Source: Brachybacterium massiliense (GTDB lineage Bacteria > Actinomycetota > Actinomycetes > Actinomycetales > Dermabacteraceae). Taken from it: a stretch of 64,000 nucleotides of DNA. Positions within the stretch are counted from its first letter, which is position 1; each line of letters opens with the position of its first letter. Positions 50,866 to 59,696 of the stretch are shown one piece after another. The position numbers were made by a program, and so were the translations under genes. The DNA is taken from positions 1,526,146-1,590,145 of the forward strand of contig NZ_FXXB01000008.1 in the NCBI RefSeq assembly GCF_900184245.1, in the 5' to 3' direction. Below the pieces are notes generated by a model, which was not told the DNA's origin, did no database searches, and saw only the letters and a list, made by a program, of their open reading frames with translations.

Positions 50866-50884
50866 CCTCAAGCATGCTTGAGGT
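50865..50884. promoter_or_regulatory. SoxR box upstream of sodA
   Basis: ACCTCAAGCATGCTTGAGGT is a perfect 20-bp palindrome beginning at the last base of the soxR stop and ending 38 bp before the sodA ATG. TTGACCTCAAG-N4-CTTGAG is shared with the fdxA promoter; its -10 is less clear than that of fdxA. Confidence 0.87.
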
Positions 50885-50922
50885 TCAAGGGTCGTGTCAT
50901 CACTTCGACGAAAGGACTGACC

Positions 50923-51552
50923 ATGGCGGAGTACACGCTTCCTGATCTCGATTACGACTACGGCGCGCTGGATCCCTCGATCTCGGGGAAGATCATGGAG
51001 CTGCACCACTCGAAGCACCACGCGACCTATGTCAAGGGCGCGAACACGGCGCTGGAGAAGCTCGCTGCGGCGCGTGAGGCGAATGATTTCGGCACGGTGA
51101 ACCAGTTCTCGAAGGATCTGGCGTTCAACCTCGGTGGTCACACGAACCACTCGATCTTCTGGAAGAACCTCTCGCCGGAGGGTGGGGACAAGCCCACCGG
51201 TGAGCTCGCGCAGGCGATCGAGGAGTTCTTCGGTGGCTTCGATGCGTTCCGTGCGCACTTCACGGCGGCGGCGCTGGGGATCCAGGGGTCGGGCTGGGCT
51301 GTGCTGGCGTATGAGCCGCTGGGCGGCAAGCTGGTGATCGAGCAGTTCTACGATCAGCAGAACGGTGTGCCGGTGGTGACGATCCCGCTGTTCCAGCTGG
51401 ATATGTGGGAGCACGCCTTCTATCTCGATTACCAGAACGTGAAGGCGGATTACGTCAAGGCGATCTGGAACATCGTGAACTGGGCTGATGTCCAGGCGCG
51501 GTTCGAGAACGCGCGCTCGAACGCGTCGGGTCTGGTCATCCCCGGCGCCTGA
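50923..51552 (+). CDS. sodA: Superoxide dismutase (Fe/Mn family)
   Basis: 209 residues from ATG 50923 with AAAGGA upstream. Converts superoxide to hydrogen peroxide and oxygen. Metal ligands appear in [30 protein letters not shown] and [12 protein letters not shown]. Metal choice (Fe or Mn) cannot be fixed by eye. Codon use differs from its neighbours (more NCG and NNT codons such as GCG, TCG, GAT, GGT). A SoxR box in front predicts induction with fdxA. Confidence 0.96.
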   Translation: MAEYTLPDLDYDYGALDPSISGKIMELHHSKHHATYVKGANTALEKLAAAREANDFGTVNQFSKDLAFNLGGHTNHSIFWKNLSPEGGDKPTGELAQAIEEFFGGFDAFRAHFTAAALGIQGSGWAVLAYEPLGGKLVIEQFYDQQNGVPVVTIPLFQLDMWEHAFYLDYQNVKADYVKAIWNIVNWADVQARFENARSNASGLVIPGA

Positions 51553-51601
51553 TCTGTTCGGCTCTCCGCCCGGGTGTGAATGCTGGGTGAGGGTGTTCGT
51601 C

Positions 51602-51633
51602 GCGGCCGGTCCCTCGGGTGAGGGGCCGGCCGC
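51602..51633 (+). terminator. Terminator after sodA
   Basis: GCGGCCGGTCCCTC (51602-51615) pairs with GAGGGGCCGGCCGC (51620-51633) with one mismatch, 50 bp beyond the sodA stop. Confidence 0.8.
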
Positions 51634-51647
51634 TTCGCTGCGCCCGG

Positions 51648-51877
51648 GGGTGATGGCCGGGCGGGTGATGGTCCGGTCGATGGTGGTCCGCCGGGTGATG
51701 GCCAGGCGGGTGATGGTCAAGTGAGTCGTGGTCAGGTACTGGCGCCTGGGCGATGCGTACGGTCATATCGCCGTACTCATCGCTCCTGCGCCCGTAGCTG
51801 ACCATGGGGTGCGATCACGCAGCTTGACCACGGGCGGTGATCACGCTGCCTGACCACATGGTGTGATCACGCAGCCC
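51648..51877. repeat. Short direct repeats between sodA and the AMIN-like gene
   Basis: Two repeat types occur. GGGTGATGGCCRGGCGGGTG is found at 51648 and 51693 (45 bp apart) within a GGTGATGG-rich stretch. Farther right are three imperfect 26-27 bp tandem units starting near 51798, 51824 and 51850, each with TGACCA at the left and a GATCACGC core (GTGATCACG in two). The GTGATCAC centre is palindromic. No gene is visible here. Confidence 0.7.
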
Positions 51878-51879
51878 GT

Positions 51880-52428
51880 TCACCAGCGGTGGGCGACGTC
51901 GATGACCAGGCGGGACCCGTCTCCGGGGCCGTCGAGCACGAAGACCCGCATCGGGAGCCGGGCGCGCACGCCCAGCCCGATCAGGGTCTGACCCTCGAAG
52001 CTGCCGGTGAAGGCGACCTGCCGGAAGGTGCTGTACCCGCTCACATTCACGGCGCGGGACGGGGTGCGCGGGCGATAGGTCGCCCGGCCGGCGTCGTCGT
52101 AGGCGGCGGCCTCGACGAGGATCTCCAGGTCAGCCGCGCCCGCGAGCGGGACCACGGCGCCCGAGCCGAGCTGCTCGACCCGGCTGACGTAGGAGACCGT
52201 GTACCCCGAGACATCACCCTCGAGGTCCACGACGAGCCGGTCGAAGCAGGCATGGCGACCGGCGCGGAGGTTCTCGACCTGGGCTGAGGTGGTGGCGGAG
52301 GCCGCTTCGGGCAGCGACCCCCAGCGGATCCCGCAGTACGGAGCGTCGGCGGACGCGGCCGGAACCAGGCCGCCCAGGCCCAGCATCAGCGCGCACGCGG
52401 CGAGGACGGACAGGACTCTCTTCTTCAC
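51880..52428 (-). CDS. Secreted AMIN-like domain protein
   Basis: 182 residues from ATG 52428. A clear signal peptide (MKKRVLSVLAACALMLGLGG, then LVPAASADAPYC) with no lipobox cysteine. The mature part resembles the AMIN-like domain of actinobacterial secreted proteins (CGIRWGSLPEAASATTSAQV, VENLRAGRHACFDRLVVDLE, then VSYVSRVEQLGSG). Two cysteines probably form a disulfide. AMIN-type domains often bind envelope polymers; the role here is unknown. Confidence 0.85.
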   Translation of the reverse strand: MKKRVLSVLAACALMLGLGGLVPAASADAPYCGIRWGSLPEAASATTSAQVENLRAGRHACFDRLVVDLEGDVSGYTVSYVSRVEQLGSGAVVPLAGAADLEILVEAAAYDDAGRATYRPRTPSRAVNVSGYSTFRQVAFTGSFEGQTLIGLGVRARLPMRVFVLDGPGDGSRLVIDVAHRW

Positions 52429-52615
52429 GGCTGCCTCCTCCAGGAGACGGCGAAGGCCACGGCGGCCAGGGCCGTATACGAGGAGTGTCCGCCTCCGCCC
52501 GCCGCCGATCCAGTGACCGACCGGTCATGACAGTCGAATCGTGACCGGCGGCGCCGCCCGTGCCGACGTATCCTGGGGCGTCGGCCGGTCGAAGCGTGGA
52601 TCGAGGGGTGCAGTC

Positions 52616-52861
52616 GTGGAGAGCGTCGTGCTGGGCATCATCTTCCTGGTGGCCATCGTGATGGCGGTGCTCATCGCCCTGGTGGCCGTGGCCGCCGTGG
52701 TGATCGGAGTCGTGGCGCTCGCACGCCGCTCGCGGGATGCGCGTCCCCGCTCGAGCCCCCTCGCCCCGGACCGCCCCGGCCCCAGCCCTGAGCCGGCCCT
52801 ACGCCGTCACGCGGGGCCGGTGCGACGGACCTCGGTCCCTGCGCAGCCCTCCATCGCCTGA
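52616..52861 (+). CDS. Small hypothetical membrane protein
   Basis: 81 residues from GTG 52616 (VESVVLGIIFLVAIVMAVLI). One long hydrophobic N-terminal segment, then a basic, proline-rich tail. An earlier start at 52541 would place Arg-rich sequence in front of the helix. No family recognised; the reading frame and spacing to the flavodoxin gene are reasonable but the gene call is moderate. Confidence 0.5.
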   Translation: MESVVLGIIFLVAIVMAVLIALVAVAAVVIGVVALARRSRDARPRSSPLAPDRPGPSPEPALRRHAGPVRRTSVPAQPSIA

Positions 52862-52874
52862 CAGGATGGCGGGC

Positions 52875-53369
52875 ATGACCGTGCTCGTCGCCTACGCGAC
52901 CCATTCCGGAGCCACCCGCACCCTCGCCGAGACCCTCGCCACCGCGCTGCAGGCGTACGGACTCGACACGGACCTCGTGGACATCGCCGAGAGCCCCGAC
53001 CCCACCGGCTACGACGCCGTGGTGCTCGGCTCGGGCGTGCGCATCGAGGCCATCGAGAAGCCCGCCGCCGTCTGGGCCGCGCAGCATGCTGAGGTGCTCG
53101 GGCAGAGGGCCTTCGCCTTCTTCTCCTGCTCCGGCTCCGCCTCGGACCCGTCCAAGGAGGGCAAGCAGAAGGCCACCGACACCTTCCTGGCCAGCTTCCC
53201 CGTCACCCCCGTCGCGGTGAAGAACTTCCCCGGCTGGGTGCTGATGGACCGGATCCCGCTGCACGAGCGCGTGCTGCTGAAGTCCATGCGCACCCCCACC
53301 GGTGACTTCCGCGACCTCAAGGCTGTCGAGGCCTGGGGTCTGGAGATCGCCCCGCTGCTGGCCGGCTGA
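52875..53369 (+). CDS. Flavodoxin-domain protein (HemG/protoporphyrinogen-oxidase-like)
   Basis: 164 residues from ATG 52875. FMN-binding flavodoxin fold: phosphate loop MTVLVAYATHSGATRTLAET, GYDAVVLGSGVRIEAIEKPA, AFAFFSCSGSASDPSKEGKQ. It resembles menaquinone-dependent protoporphyrinogen-oxidase-like flavodoxins rather than electron-carrier flavodoxins, but the substrate is not certain. Its last 53 bp overlap the convergent pdxT gene. Confidence 0.85.
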   Translation: MTVLVAYATHSGATRTLAETLATALQAYGLDTDLVDIAESPDPTGYDAVVLGSGVRIEAIEKPAAVWAAQHAEVLGQRAFAFFSCSGSASDPSKEGKQKATDTFLASFPVTPVAVKNFPGWVLMDRIPLHERVLLKSMRTPTGDFRDLKAVEAWGLEIAPLLAG

Positions 53370-54039
53370 GCCTGCGTCGGGCCGCGCGCGCGAGCCGGTG
53401 CTCGTGCACGCTGCGCAGGAACAGGGCGTGGAAGCGGTTCTCCCCGGTGGACTCGGGATGGAAGGCCAGACCGATCGCGCTGCGCTGCCGCGCCGCGACG
53501 ACGCGCCCGTCGGGCAGGGTGGCCAGCACCTCCGCCGCCGGTCCGACCTCCTCGATGAGCGGGGCGCGGAGGAACACGGCGCGCACCGTCGGCCCGCCGG
53601 ATCCGAGCTCCTCGAGCGCCGGCACCACCAGGTCGGTCTCGAAGGACTCCGCCTGCCGGCCGAAGGCGTTGCGGCGCACGGTCACATCCAGCCCGCCGAT
53701 GGTCTCCTGCCCGGGGCCGGCATCGCGCAGACGCTCGGCCAGCAGGATCAGGCCGGCGCAGGTCCCCAGCACCGGCAGCCCGCCCGCGATCGCGTCCCGC
53801 AGCGGCTCCCGCAGCCCAGTGAGCCGGGCGAGACGGTCGATCACCGTCGACTCCCCGCCCGGGATGACCAGGCCGTCCACCGCGGCGAGCTCGCCCGGTC
53901 GCCGCACCGTCACGGTCTCGGCGCCGAGGTGCTCGAGCACCGCCGCATGCTCGCGCACATCCCCCTGGAGCGAGAGCACCCCGATCCGCACCGCAGTGCC
54001 GGGCACCGCCGAGTCGGGCACTGCCGGGGCGAGGGTCAC
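53317..54039 (-). CDS. pdxT: Pyridoxal 5'-phosphate synthase glutaminase subunit
   Basis: Class I glutaminase that feeds ammonia to PdxS. 240 residues; the triad is visible as [14 protein letters not shown] (Cys) and [16 protein letters not shown] (His and Glu). [20 protein letters not shown] is the glutaminase front part. The C-terminal ~35 residues (Arg/Pro-rich) extend past the usual end and overlap the flavodoxin gene. Starts inside the pdxS stop (4-bp overlap). Confidence 0.95.
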   Translation of the reverse strand: MTLAPAVPDSAVPGTAVRIGVLSLQGDVREHAAVLEHLGAETVTVRRPGELAAVDGLVIPGGESTVIDRLARLTGLREPLRDAIAGGLPVLGTCAGLILLAERLRDAGPGQETIGGLDVTVRRNAFGRQAESFETDLVVPALEELGSGGPTVRAVFLRAPLIEEVGPAAEVLATLPDGRVVAARQRSAIGLAFHPESTGENRFHALFLRSVHEHRLARAARRRLSRPAAGRSPDPRPRQP

Positions 54040-54956
54040 CAGCCGCGCTCGGACAGGCGGTGCGGGGCCGGCAGATCGGCGACGTTCAGGCCCACCATCG
54101 CCTCACCCAGCCCGCGCGAGACCTCCGTGATCACCGCGGGATCGTCATGGAAGGTGGTCGCCCGAACGATCGCGGCGGCGCGCTCGGCGGGATCACCGGA
54201 CTTGAAGATCCCGGAGCCGACGAACACCCCGTCGGCCCCCAGCTGCATCATCATCGCCGCATCCGCCGGGGTGGCCACACCCCCTGCGACAAACAGCGGC
54301 ACGGGCAGCGCGCCCGCCTCGGCGACCTCCTTGACCAGGGCGTACGGGGCCTGGAGCTCCTTCGCGGCGACGTAGAGCTCGTCCTCGCCGGTCGCGGCCA
54401 ATGCCCGGATCTCCGCGGTGATGGTGCGGATGTGCCGGGTGGCCTCGGAGACGTCACCGGTGCCGGCCTCGCCCTTGGAGCGGATCATCGCCGCGCCCTC
54501 GGTGATGCGGCGCAGCGCCTCGCCGAGGTTCGTCGCCCCGCACACGAAGGGGACGGTGAAGCGATGCTTCTCGATGTGGTGGATGTAGTCGGCGGGGGAG
54601 AGCACCTCGGACTCGTCGATGAAGTCCACACCCAGCTGCTGCAGCACCTGCGCCTCGACGAAGTGGCCGATGCGCGCCTTGGCCATCACCGGGATGGAGA
54701 CGGTCTCGATGATGCCGTCGATCATCTCCGGATCGCTCATGCGGGAGACCCCTCCCTGGGCGCGGATGTCCGCCGGGACCCGCTCGAGAGCCATCACGGC
54801 GACCGCGCCGGCGTCCTCGGCGATCTTCGCCTGCTCAGGGGTGACGACGTCCATGATGACGCCGCCCTTGAGCATCTCGGCGAGCCCGCGCTTGAGGGTC
54901 GGCGTGCCGGTGGAGGGGGCGTCGTGGGAGGTGGCAGGGGTGGAGGTGCTGTTCAC
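54036..54956 (-). CDS. pdxS: Pyridoxal 5'-phosphate synthase subunit PdxS
   Basis: Synthase that builds PLP from ribose 5-phosphate, glyceraldehyde 3-phosphate and ammonia. 306 residues, highly conserved: [60 protein letters not shown] and [20 protein letters not shown]. The two active-site lysines are in [10 protein letters not shown] and [13 protein letters not shown]. Divergent from pdxR. Confidence 0.97.
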   Translation of the reverse strand: MNSTSTPATSHDAPSTGTPTLKRGLAEMLKGGVIMDVVTPEQAKIAEDAGAVAVMALERVPADIRAQGGVSRMSDPEMIDGIIETVSIPVMAKARIGHFVEAQVLQQLGVDFIDESEVLSPADYIHHIEKHRFTVPFVCGATNLGEALRRITEGAAMIRSKGEAGTGDVSEATRHIRTITAEIRALAATGEDELYVAAKELQAPYALVKEVAEAGALPVPLFVAGGVATPADAAMMMQLGADGVFVGSGIFKSGDPAERAAAIVRATTFHDDPAVITEVSRGLGEAMVGLNVADLPAPHRLSERGW

Positions 54957-55113
54957 AGCGGTGTTCCTTCATCGCTCGCGCGGCGCGGGCCGACGCCTTC
55001 TGACGCGTCGCCCCTCCCTGCACCACTTTGATCTAGGCCAAAAGGTAGCACGGGCGCGGGAACGCTGCGCGGGAGGACCGCGAGGGAGCAGCGCCCGCCC
55101 TACACTCGAGCAG
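54957..55113. promoter_or_regulatory. pdxS-pdxR divergent promoter with candidate PdxR site
   Basis: On the minus strand CTAGATCAAAGTGGTGCAGG lies near 55016-55035. AAAGTGG matches the start of the motif reported for corynebacterial PdxR as I recall it (AAAGTGG, short gap, CTA). The position, between pdxS and its divergent activator, is right; the match is partial. Confidence 0.5.
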
Positions 55114-56523
55114 GTGGAGACCCCCTCGAGCGCGCAGATCACCGGCACCACCGCCGCGGAGATCGCCGCGAGCGTGCGCTCCCTCGTCGAGCGGGGTGAG
55201 CTCACCCCCGGTGCGCTGCTGCCACCCGTGCGCAGCCTCGCCGAGCAGCTAGGCGTCAATCGCAACACCGCGGTGGCCGCCTACCGGCGCCTCGCGCGCG
55301 ACGGCGCGGTCAGCGCCCAGGGCCGCGCGGGCACCCGCATCACCGCTCCTCGCCCGGTCGCGCAGGAGGGCTTCGCCGACGAGGCCCAGCTCGCCGACCT
55401 CGGCCCGGACGTTCCCGCGGGAACGCTCCGCGACCTCGGCACCGGCAACCCCGCCCCCGCCCTCATCCCCGATCTCGCGCCCGCGCTGGCCGGCGCCGTC
55501 GGCCGCCCCGCGCCTGCCTCTTATACACCTCTGACGCTGCCCCCCGGCGCCGTCGGCCGCCCCGTGCTCTACGGCGAACCGGTCATCGACCCCGACTTCG
55601 AGGCCTGGGCCCGGGACTGGATCGCCCCCGACGTGCCGAGCGGAGAGACGGCGGATCTGACGCTGACCAGCGGCGCCGTCGACGCCATCGAGCGTCTGCT
55701 CGCCCAGGCCCTGGTCCGCGATGATGCCGTCGCCCTCGAGGACCCGTGCTTCCTGGCCAGCATCCAGACCGTCCGCCACGCCGGCTACCGGGCGCTGCCC
55801 GTCCCCGTGGACGAGGAGGGGATGACCCCGCAGGGGCTGCGGGCCGCGCTCGAGGCAGGGGCCCGCGCCGTCGTGCTCACCCCGCGCGCCCAGAACCCCA
55901 CCGGTGCCTCGCTCAGCGAGACCCGCGCGCACGCGCTGCGCGAGGTGCTCGCCGAGCACCCGTACGTGCTGGTCATCATCGACGACTACTTCTCGTTCCT
56001 CTCCCGCCGCCCCTTCCGCTCCCCGCTGCCGCCCGGGCACCGACGCTGGGCGCTCGTGCGCTCGGTCTCCAAGTTCCTCGGCCCGGATCTGTGCCTCGCC
56101 GTCACCGCGACCGATGCCGTGACCGCGCAGCGCCTCGCCCTGCGGCTCAGCCCCGGCACCACCTGGGTCAGCCATCTCCTCCAGCGCCTCGCCCACGGCG
56201 TGCTCACCGACCCCGCCGCCCAGCAGCTCATCGAGCAGGCCGGCGCGCACTACGCCGCCAGGAACCAGGAGGTCGCCGCGCTGCTGCGGGAGCGCGGCGC
56301 CGAGGTCCGTGCGGCCGACGGGATGAGCCTGTGGGTCCACCTGCCGCGCCCCGCGCACCAGGTCGCCGCCCAGCTCGCCCGCTGCGGCTGGCGGGTGCGC
56401 ACCGGCGAGGAGTTCCGCCTCGCACCGGATGCGGAGCCCTCCCGGCACCTGCGGGTGACGGTGCACGACCTCGGCGAGGACGAGGTGGAGCGGTTCGCGG
56501 GGGATCTGGCGGGGGAGCTGTGA
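55114..56523 (+). CDS. pdxR: MocR-type regulator PdxR
   Basis: GntR helix-turn-helix fused to a class I aminotransferase-like PLP-binding domain; activates pdxST when PLP is scarce. 469 residues from GTG 55114. DNA-binding part SLVERGELTPGALLPPVRSL and VNRNTAVAAYRRLARDGAVS; PLP part with VLTPRAQNPTGASLSETRAH, the Asp in VLVIIDDYFSFLSR and the Schiff-base lysine in WALVRSVSKFLGPDLCLAVT. Residues ~133-150 (APASYTPLTLPPGAVGRP) are foreign to the family and come from the 54-bp insertion described separately. Confidence 0.93.
   Translation: METPSSAQITGTTAAEIAASVRSLVERGELTPGALLPPVRSLAEQLGVNRNTAVAAYRRLARDGAVSAQGRAGTRITAPRPVAQEGFADEAQLADLGPDVPAGTLRDLGTGNPAPALIPDLAPALAGAVGRPAPASYTPLTLPPGAVGRPVLYGEPVIDPDFEAWARDWIAPDVPSGETADLTLTSGAVDAIERLLAQALVRDDAVALEDPCFLASIQTVRHAGYRALPVPVDEEGMTPQGLRAALEAGARAVVLTPRAQNPTGASLSETRAHALREVLAEHPYVLVIIDDYFSFLSRRPFRSPLPPGHRRWALVRSVSKFLGPDLCLAVTATDAVTAQRLALRLSPGTTWVSHLLQRLAHGVLTDPAAQQLIEQAGAHYAARNQEVAALLRERGAEVRAADGMSLWVHLPRPAHQVAAQLARCGWRVRTGEEFRLAPDAEPSRHLRVTVHDLGEDEVERFAGDLAGEL
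55511..55564. other. 54-bp insertion in pdxR resembling an Illumina Nextera adapter
   Basis: 55514-55541 matches 26 of 28 bases of the Nextera transposase adapter read-through sequence as I recall it; the core is CTCTTATACACCTCTGACGC. A 21-bp direct repeat, CCGGCGCCGTCGGCCGCCCC plus G, lies at 55490-55510 and 55544-55564, exactly 54 bp apart. Removing one interval restores a normal PdxR reading (ALAGAVGRPVLYGEPV). Likely a library or assembly artefact. Confidence 0.8.
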
Positions 56524-56542
56524 GGCTGGCCCGATACGAGAC

Positions 56543-56584
56543 GACCGTCCCCGGCACCCTGCGAGAGGGGTTCCGGGGACGGTC
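56543..56584. terminator. Bidirectional terminator between pdxR and dctM
   Basis: GACCGTCCCCGG (56543-56554) and CCGGGGACGGTC (56573-56584) are perfect 12-bp arms between the ends of two convergent genes. Confidence 0.8.
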
Positions 56585-56599
56585 GGTCCATGCGGAGCG

Positions 56600-57871
56600 T
56601 CAGACGATGAACAGCAGCCCCGGTGCGAAGGCCACCGCGAACACCACCAGCAGCCCCAGCCCGTAGAAGGGCAGCAGCGCCCGTGCCGTCTCCAGGATCG
56701 GGACCTTGCCGATCGACGCGGAGATGAACAGCGTGGTCCCCACCGGCGGGGTGTACAGACCCATCGCCAGGGTCACGATCATGATGATGCCGAAGTGGAT
56801 CATGTCCATCCCGATCGCGTTCGCGACCGGCAGCATCACCGGGGTGAGCAGCAGGATCGCGGGCGAGATGTCCAGGAACATGCCCACCACCAGCAGGATC
56901 AGCAGCATCGCGAGGATGACCATCCAGTCCGCCTGGAGCGCCGAGGTGAGCGCCTCCGCCAGCGCCTGCGGCGCCTCCTGGATCGTCAGCAGCCAGGCCA
57001 GCGCCGAGGAGAACATGATCAGCAGCAGCACCACGGCGCTCGCGGAGGCGGACTCCACCAGAGCCTTCTTGAACTGCTTCATCGTGATGTCGCGGTAGAG
57101 CAGCACCCGCACGCCCAGGGCGTACAGCACCGCGAGCACGGACACCTCGGTCACCGTGGCGATGCCGGTGAACAGCACCACGCGGATCAGGATGATCGGG
57201 ATCAGGATCGCGGGGGTCGCGAACAGCAGGTCGATCAGCAGGCGCTTCAGGGTGAACTTCGCCTTGACCCGCGGGAACCCGGCCTTCCAGGCCACCAGCC
57301 AGCAGCCGATCAGCAGCAGGATCGCGGTGAGGACGCCCGGGCCGATGCCGGCGGTGAACACCGCAGCGACCGAGGCGCCGGAGGCAGAGGCGAACAGGAT
57401 CATCGGGATCGACGGCGGCAGGATCACACCGAGCGAGGAGGCCGAGGCATTGACCGCGGTGGCGTAGCCGCCGCTGTAGCCCAGGCGCTTGGTCCAGGGG
57501 ATGACCACCTTGCCGATGCCGGTGGCGTCGGCGACCGCGGAGCCGGAGATGCCGGCGAACACCGCGTTGGTGAGCACGCTCGTCATGCCCACGCCGCCGC
57601 GCAGGCGGCCCACCACACGGGTGGCCAGACCGATCACCTGAGCGCCGAGCTTTCCGCTGAACAGCAGATCAGCAGTGAGGATGAAGAACGGGATCGCCAG
57701 GATCGAGTAGTCCCCGACCGGGCTGAACGACTGCTGCGCGAGGCCCTCCATGGGCAGCGAGCCCACGGCGAACAGGCCCACGATGGCGCCGCCGATGATC
57801 GACAGCGCGACCGGCACGCCGAGCAGCAGCAGGATGATGAAGACGGCGACTGCGATGAGAGCTTCAAGCAC
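56600..57871 (-). CDS. dctM: TRAP transporter large permease (DctM)
   Basis: 423 residues from GTG 57871, overlapping dctQ by 8 bp. About 12-13 hydrophobic helices with family motifs IPFFILTADLLFSG, VFAGISGSAVADATGIGKVV, ASASSLGVILPPSIPMILFA, and LGMYTPPVGT-like ALAMGLYTPPVGTTLFISAS. Sodium- or proton-driven uptake with DctQ and the binding protein DctP encoded in the same operon. The substrate is unknown; the downstream enzymes point to a sugar acid or sugar alcohol. Confidence 0.95.
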   Translation of the reverse strand: MLEALIAVAVFIILLLLGVPVALSIIGGAIVGLFAVGSLPMEGLAQQSFSPVGDYSILAIPFFILTADLLFSGKLGAQVIGLATRVVGRLRGGVGMTSVLTNAVFAGISGSAVADATGIGKVVIPWTKRLGYSGGYATAVNASASSLGVILPPSIPMILFASASGASVAAVFTAGIGPGVLTAILLLIGCWLVAWKAGFPRVKAKFTLKRLLIDLLFATPAILIPIILIRVVLFTGIATVTEVSVLAVLYALGVRVLLYRDITMKQFKKALVESASASAVVLLLIMFSSALAWLLTIQEAPQALAEALTSALQADWMVILAMLLILLVVGMFLDISPAILLLTPVMLPVANAIGMDMIHFGIIMIVTLAMGLYTPPVGTTLFISASIGKVPILETARALLPFYGLGLLVVFAVAFAPGLLFIV

Positions 57872-58526
57872 CGGGGGTCTCCTTCGGCGAGTCCTGCGTC
57901 GGGGCGTCGGGGCTGCCCGGCGGAACGGTCGCGATGCCGTCGGCCGGGACCCCGTGGCGGAGGTAGTGGACGGTGCGGGCACCGGCCTGGATCGCCATCA
58001 CGGCGACCAGGACGATGAAGGCGCTGAAGCTGCCCAGCTGCGGCCAGCCCATGATCGGCGTGGACTGCGCGGCCATCGGCGGGATCAGGTACACCGCGAG
58101 GTAGGTGAGATAGGCCAGCAGCACGGTCGAGAACGCCCAGATGGCGATCTGCGCCCGCTCGTAGGCCTTGCCCGTCAGCCTGCTGACCAGGACGTCCACG
58201 GCGATATGGCCGCGGCTGCCCTGCGCCACGATCGCACCGCCGGCGATCAGCCAGGGGAACAGGTAGGTGGGCCCTTCGGCCGCGATCGGCAGCGAGGAGT
58301 TCAGGAAGTAGCGCATGAACACCGCGACGGTCACCAGGATGACGATCACGATCGTCGCGGCGATCGCGATCCAGCCGCCGATCTGCGCGGCGATCCGGTT
58401 GATCGGCTCTTCGGGCCGGGCGTCGTCGCTGTGCCCCTCGGAGGTGTCGAGGGAGGCGAGGTCCTCCTCGGTGATGACCGGGTCGCGCTCGAGAGCGTCG
58501 CCCGCGGCGGGGGAGGTCCGGCTCAT
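57864..58526 (-). CDS. dctQ: TRAP transporter small permease (DctQ)
   Basis: 220 residues from ATG 58526. A hydrophilic N-terminus (~45 residues, longer than usual) precedes four membrane helices (IAIAATIVIVILVTVAVFMR; YLFPWLIAGGAIVAQGSRGH and others), with the family motif AQGSRGHIAVDVLVSRL. Overlaps dctP (ATGA) and dctM, so the three parts are translationally coupled. Confidence 0.92.
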   Translation of the reverse strand: MSRTSPAAGDALERDPVITEEDLASLDTSEGHSDDARPEEPINRIAAQIGGWIAIAATIVIVILVTVAVFMRYFLNSSLPIAAEGPTYLFPWLIAGGAIVAQGSRGHIAVDVLVSRLTGKAYERAQIAIWAFSTVLLAYLTYLAVYLIPPMAAQSTPIMGWPQLGSFSAFIVLVAVMAIQAGARTVHYLRHGVPADGIATVPPGSPDAPTQDSPKETPGA

Positions 58527-59572
58527 GCTGCACTCTCCTGGTGGTCGGCGCGCACGGCCTCCGCCGCGGCGGTGATCTGCTCGAAGAACTCCGGGTGCTC
58601 CCGCTCCCACCGCTCATAGACGGGCGCGGTGGCTTCGCGGAACAGGGCTCGGTCAGGGTGGGTGACCTCGAGGAGCTCCTCGAACTCGGCGTAGATCTCC
58701 TCGCTCTGCTCGCTCATCAGGCGCCGCTGCTCCTCGAGCGCCTCCACGGAGGCCTCCTCGATGATCGTGCGGATGTCGGCGTCGAGGTTCTCCCAGCGGC
58801 TGGTGGACATCACGAAGGGGTTCATCTCGTACTTGTGCCCGGTCACCGCCAGGTGGCTCTGCACCTCGTGCAGCGAGGAGCTGTAGATGTTGACCACCGG
58901 GTTCTCCTGGCCGTCGACCGCGCCCTGGCGCAGGCCCAGGTAGAGCTCGCCGAAGGCCATCGGGGTGGGGTTGGCGCCCAGCTGGTTGAAGATGTCGATC
59001 GTCATCGTGTCGTCGGGGGTGCGGATCTTCAGCCCGGCGAGGTCCTCGGGCGCCTCGATGGGGCGCACCGAGTTGGAGATGTCGCGCATCCCGTTGTCCC
59101 AGAAGCCGAGCACGTGGAAGCCCTTCTCCTCCGCCGTCTCGGCGATGGACTGCTGGAGCTCGCCGTCCAGCACCTGGTAGGCGTGCTCGGAGTTCTCGAA
59201 CAGGAAGGGCAGGCCCACCAGCGCGGCCTCGGGGACGTAGGAGGCGAAGGGGCCCTGGGAGTTGATGGACATGTCCAGGGTGCCGGCGGCCACCGAGACC
59301 ATCATCTCGGTGTCGCTGCCCACGGACTCCTGGCCGAGGATCTGGATCTCGACCTCGCCGTCGGACTTCTCCGCGACCAGGCGCTGGAAGGCCAGGGCGC
59401 CGTCGGAGCGGGGGTTCCCGGGGGCGGCGCCGTGGCCGAGGATGATCCGCACCGAGTCGGTGCGGCGGGGGCCGTCACCACCGGCGCAGGCGCTGAGGCC
59501 GAGTCCGGTGAGTCCCGCGAGGGCCGCGCCGCGTAGGAGGTCGCGGCGGCCCGGAGTGCGGGGAGGTGTCAT
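58523..59572 (-). CDS. dctP: TRAP transporter substrate-binding lipoprotein (DctP)
   Basis: 349 residues from ATG 59572. The N-terminus has a twin-arginine motif (RRDLLRGAALAG) and a lipobox (LSAC), so it is predicted to be a Tat-exported lipoprotein anchored outside the membrane. DctP-family features include ISNSVRPIEAPEDLAGLKIR with the substrate-carboxylate arginine (LKIRTP) and ELYLGLRQGAVDGQENPVVN. The conserved arginine suggests an organic-acid or sugar-acid ligand. First gene of the transporter part of the operon. Confidence 0.94.
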   Translation of the reverse strand: MTPPRTPGRRDLLRGAALAGLTGLGLSACAGGDGPRRTDSVRIILGHGAAPGNPRSDGALAFQRLVAEKSDGEVEIQILGQESVGSDTEMMVSVAAGTLDMSINSQGPFASYVPEAALVGLPFLFENSEHAYQVLDGELQQSIAETAEEKGFHVLGFWDNGMRDISNSVRPIEAPEDLAGLKIRTPDDTMTIDIFNQLGANPTPMAFGELYLGLRQGAVDGQENPVVNIYSSSLHEVQSHLAVTGHKYEMNPFVMSTSRWENLDADIRTIIEEASVEALEEQRRLMSEQSEEIYAEFEELLEVTHPDRALFREATAPVYERWEREHPEFFEQITAAAEAVRADHQESAA

Positions 59573-59696
59573 GGTGTCCTCCTGGGGTCCAGGGAGCGTC
59601 GTCGCATCCCTGGGTCGGTATGGGCCGGGCCGACGGGCGTCGGCACGGTGAGGGAGGTCGGGCCCGCCCGGCGAGCGTCGCCGGGGGGAGCGGTTC

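Noticed and set aside
51798-51877. Attachment site or phage remnant
   Set aside because: No integrase, tRNA or phage gene is nearby.
55490-55564. Transposon insertion with target duplication in pdxR
   Set aside because: No transposase or inverted ends; the inserted sequence instead matches a library adapter.
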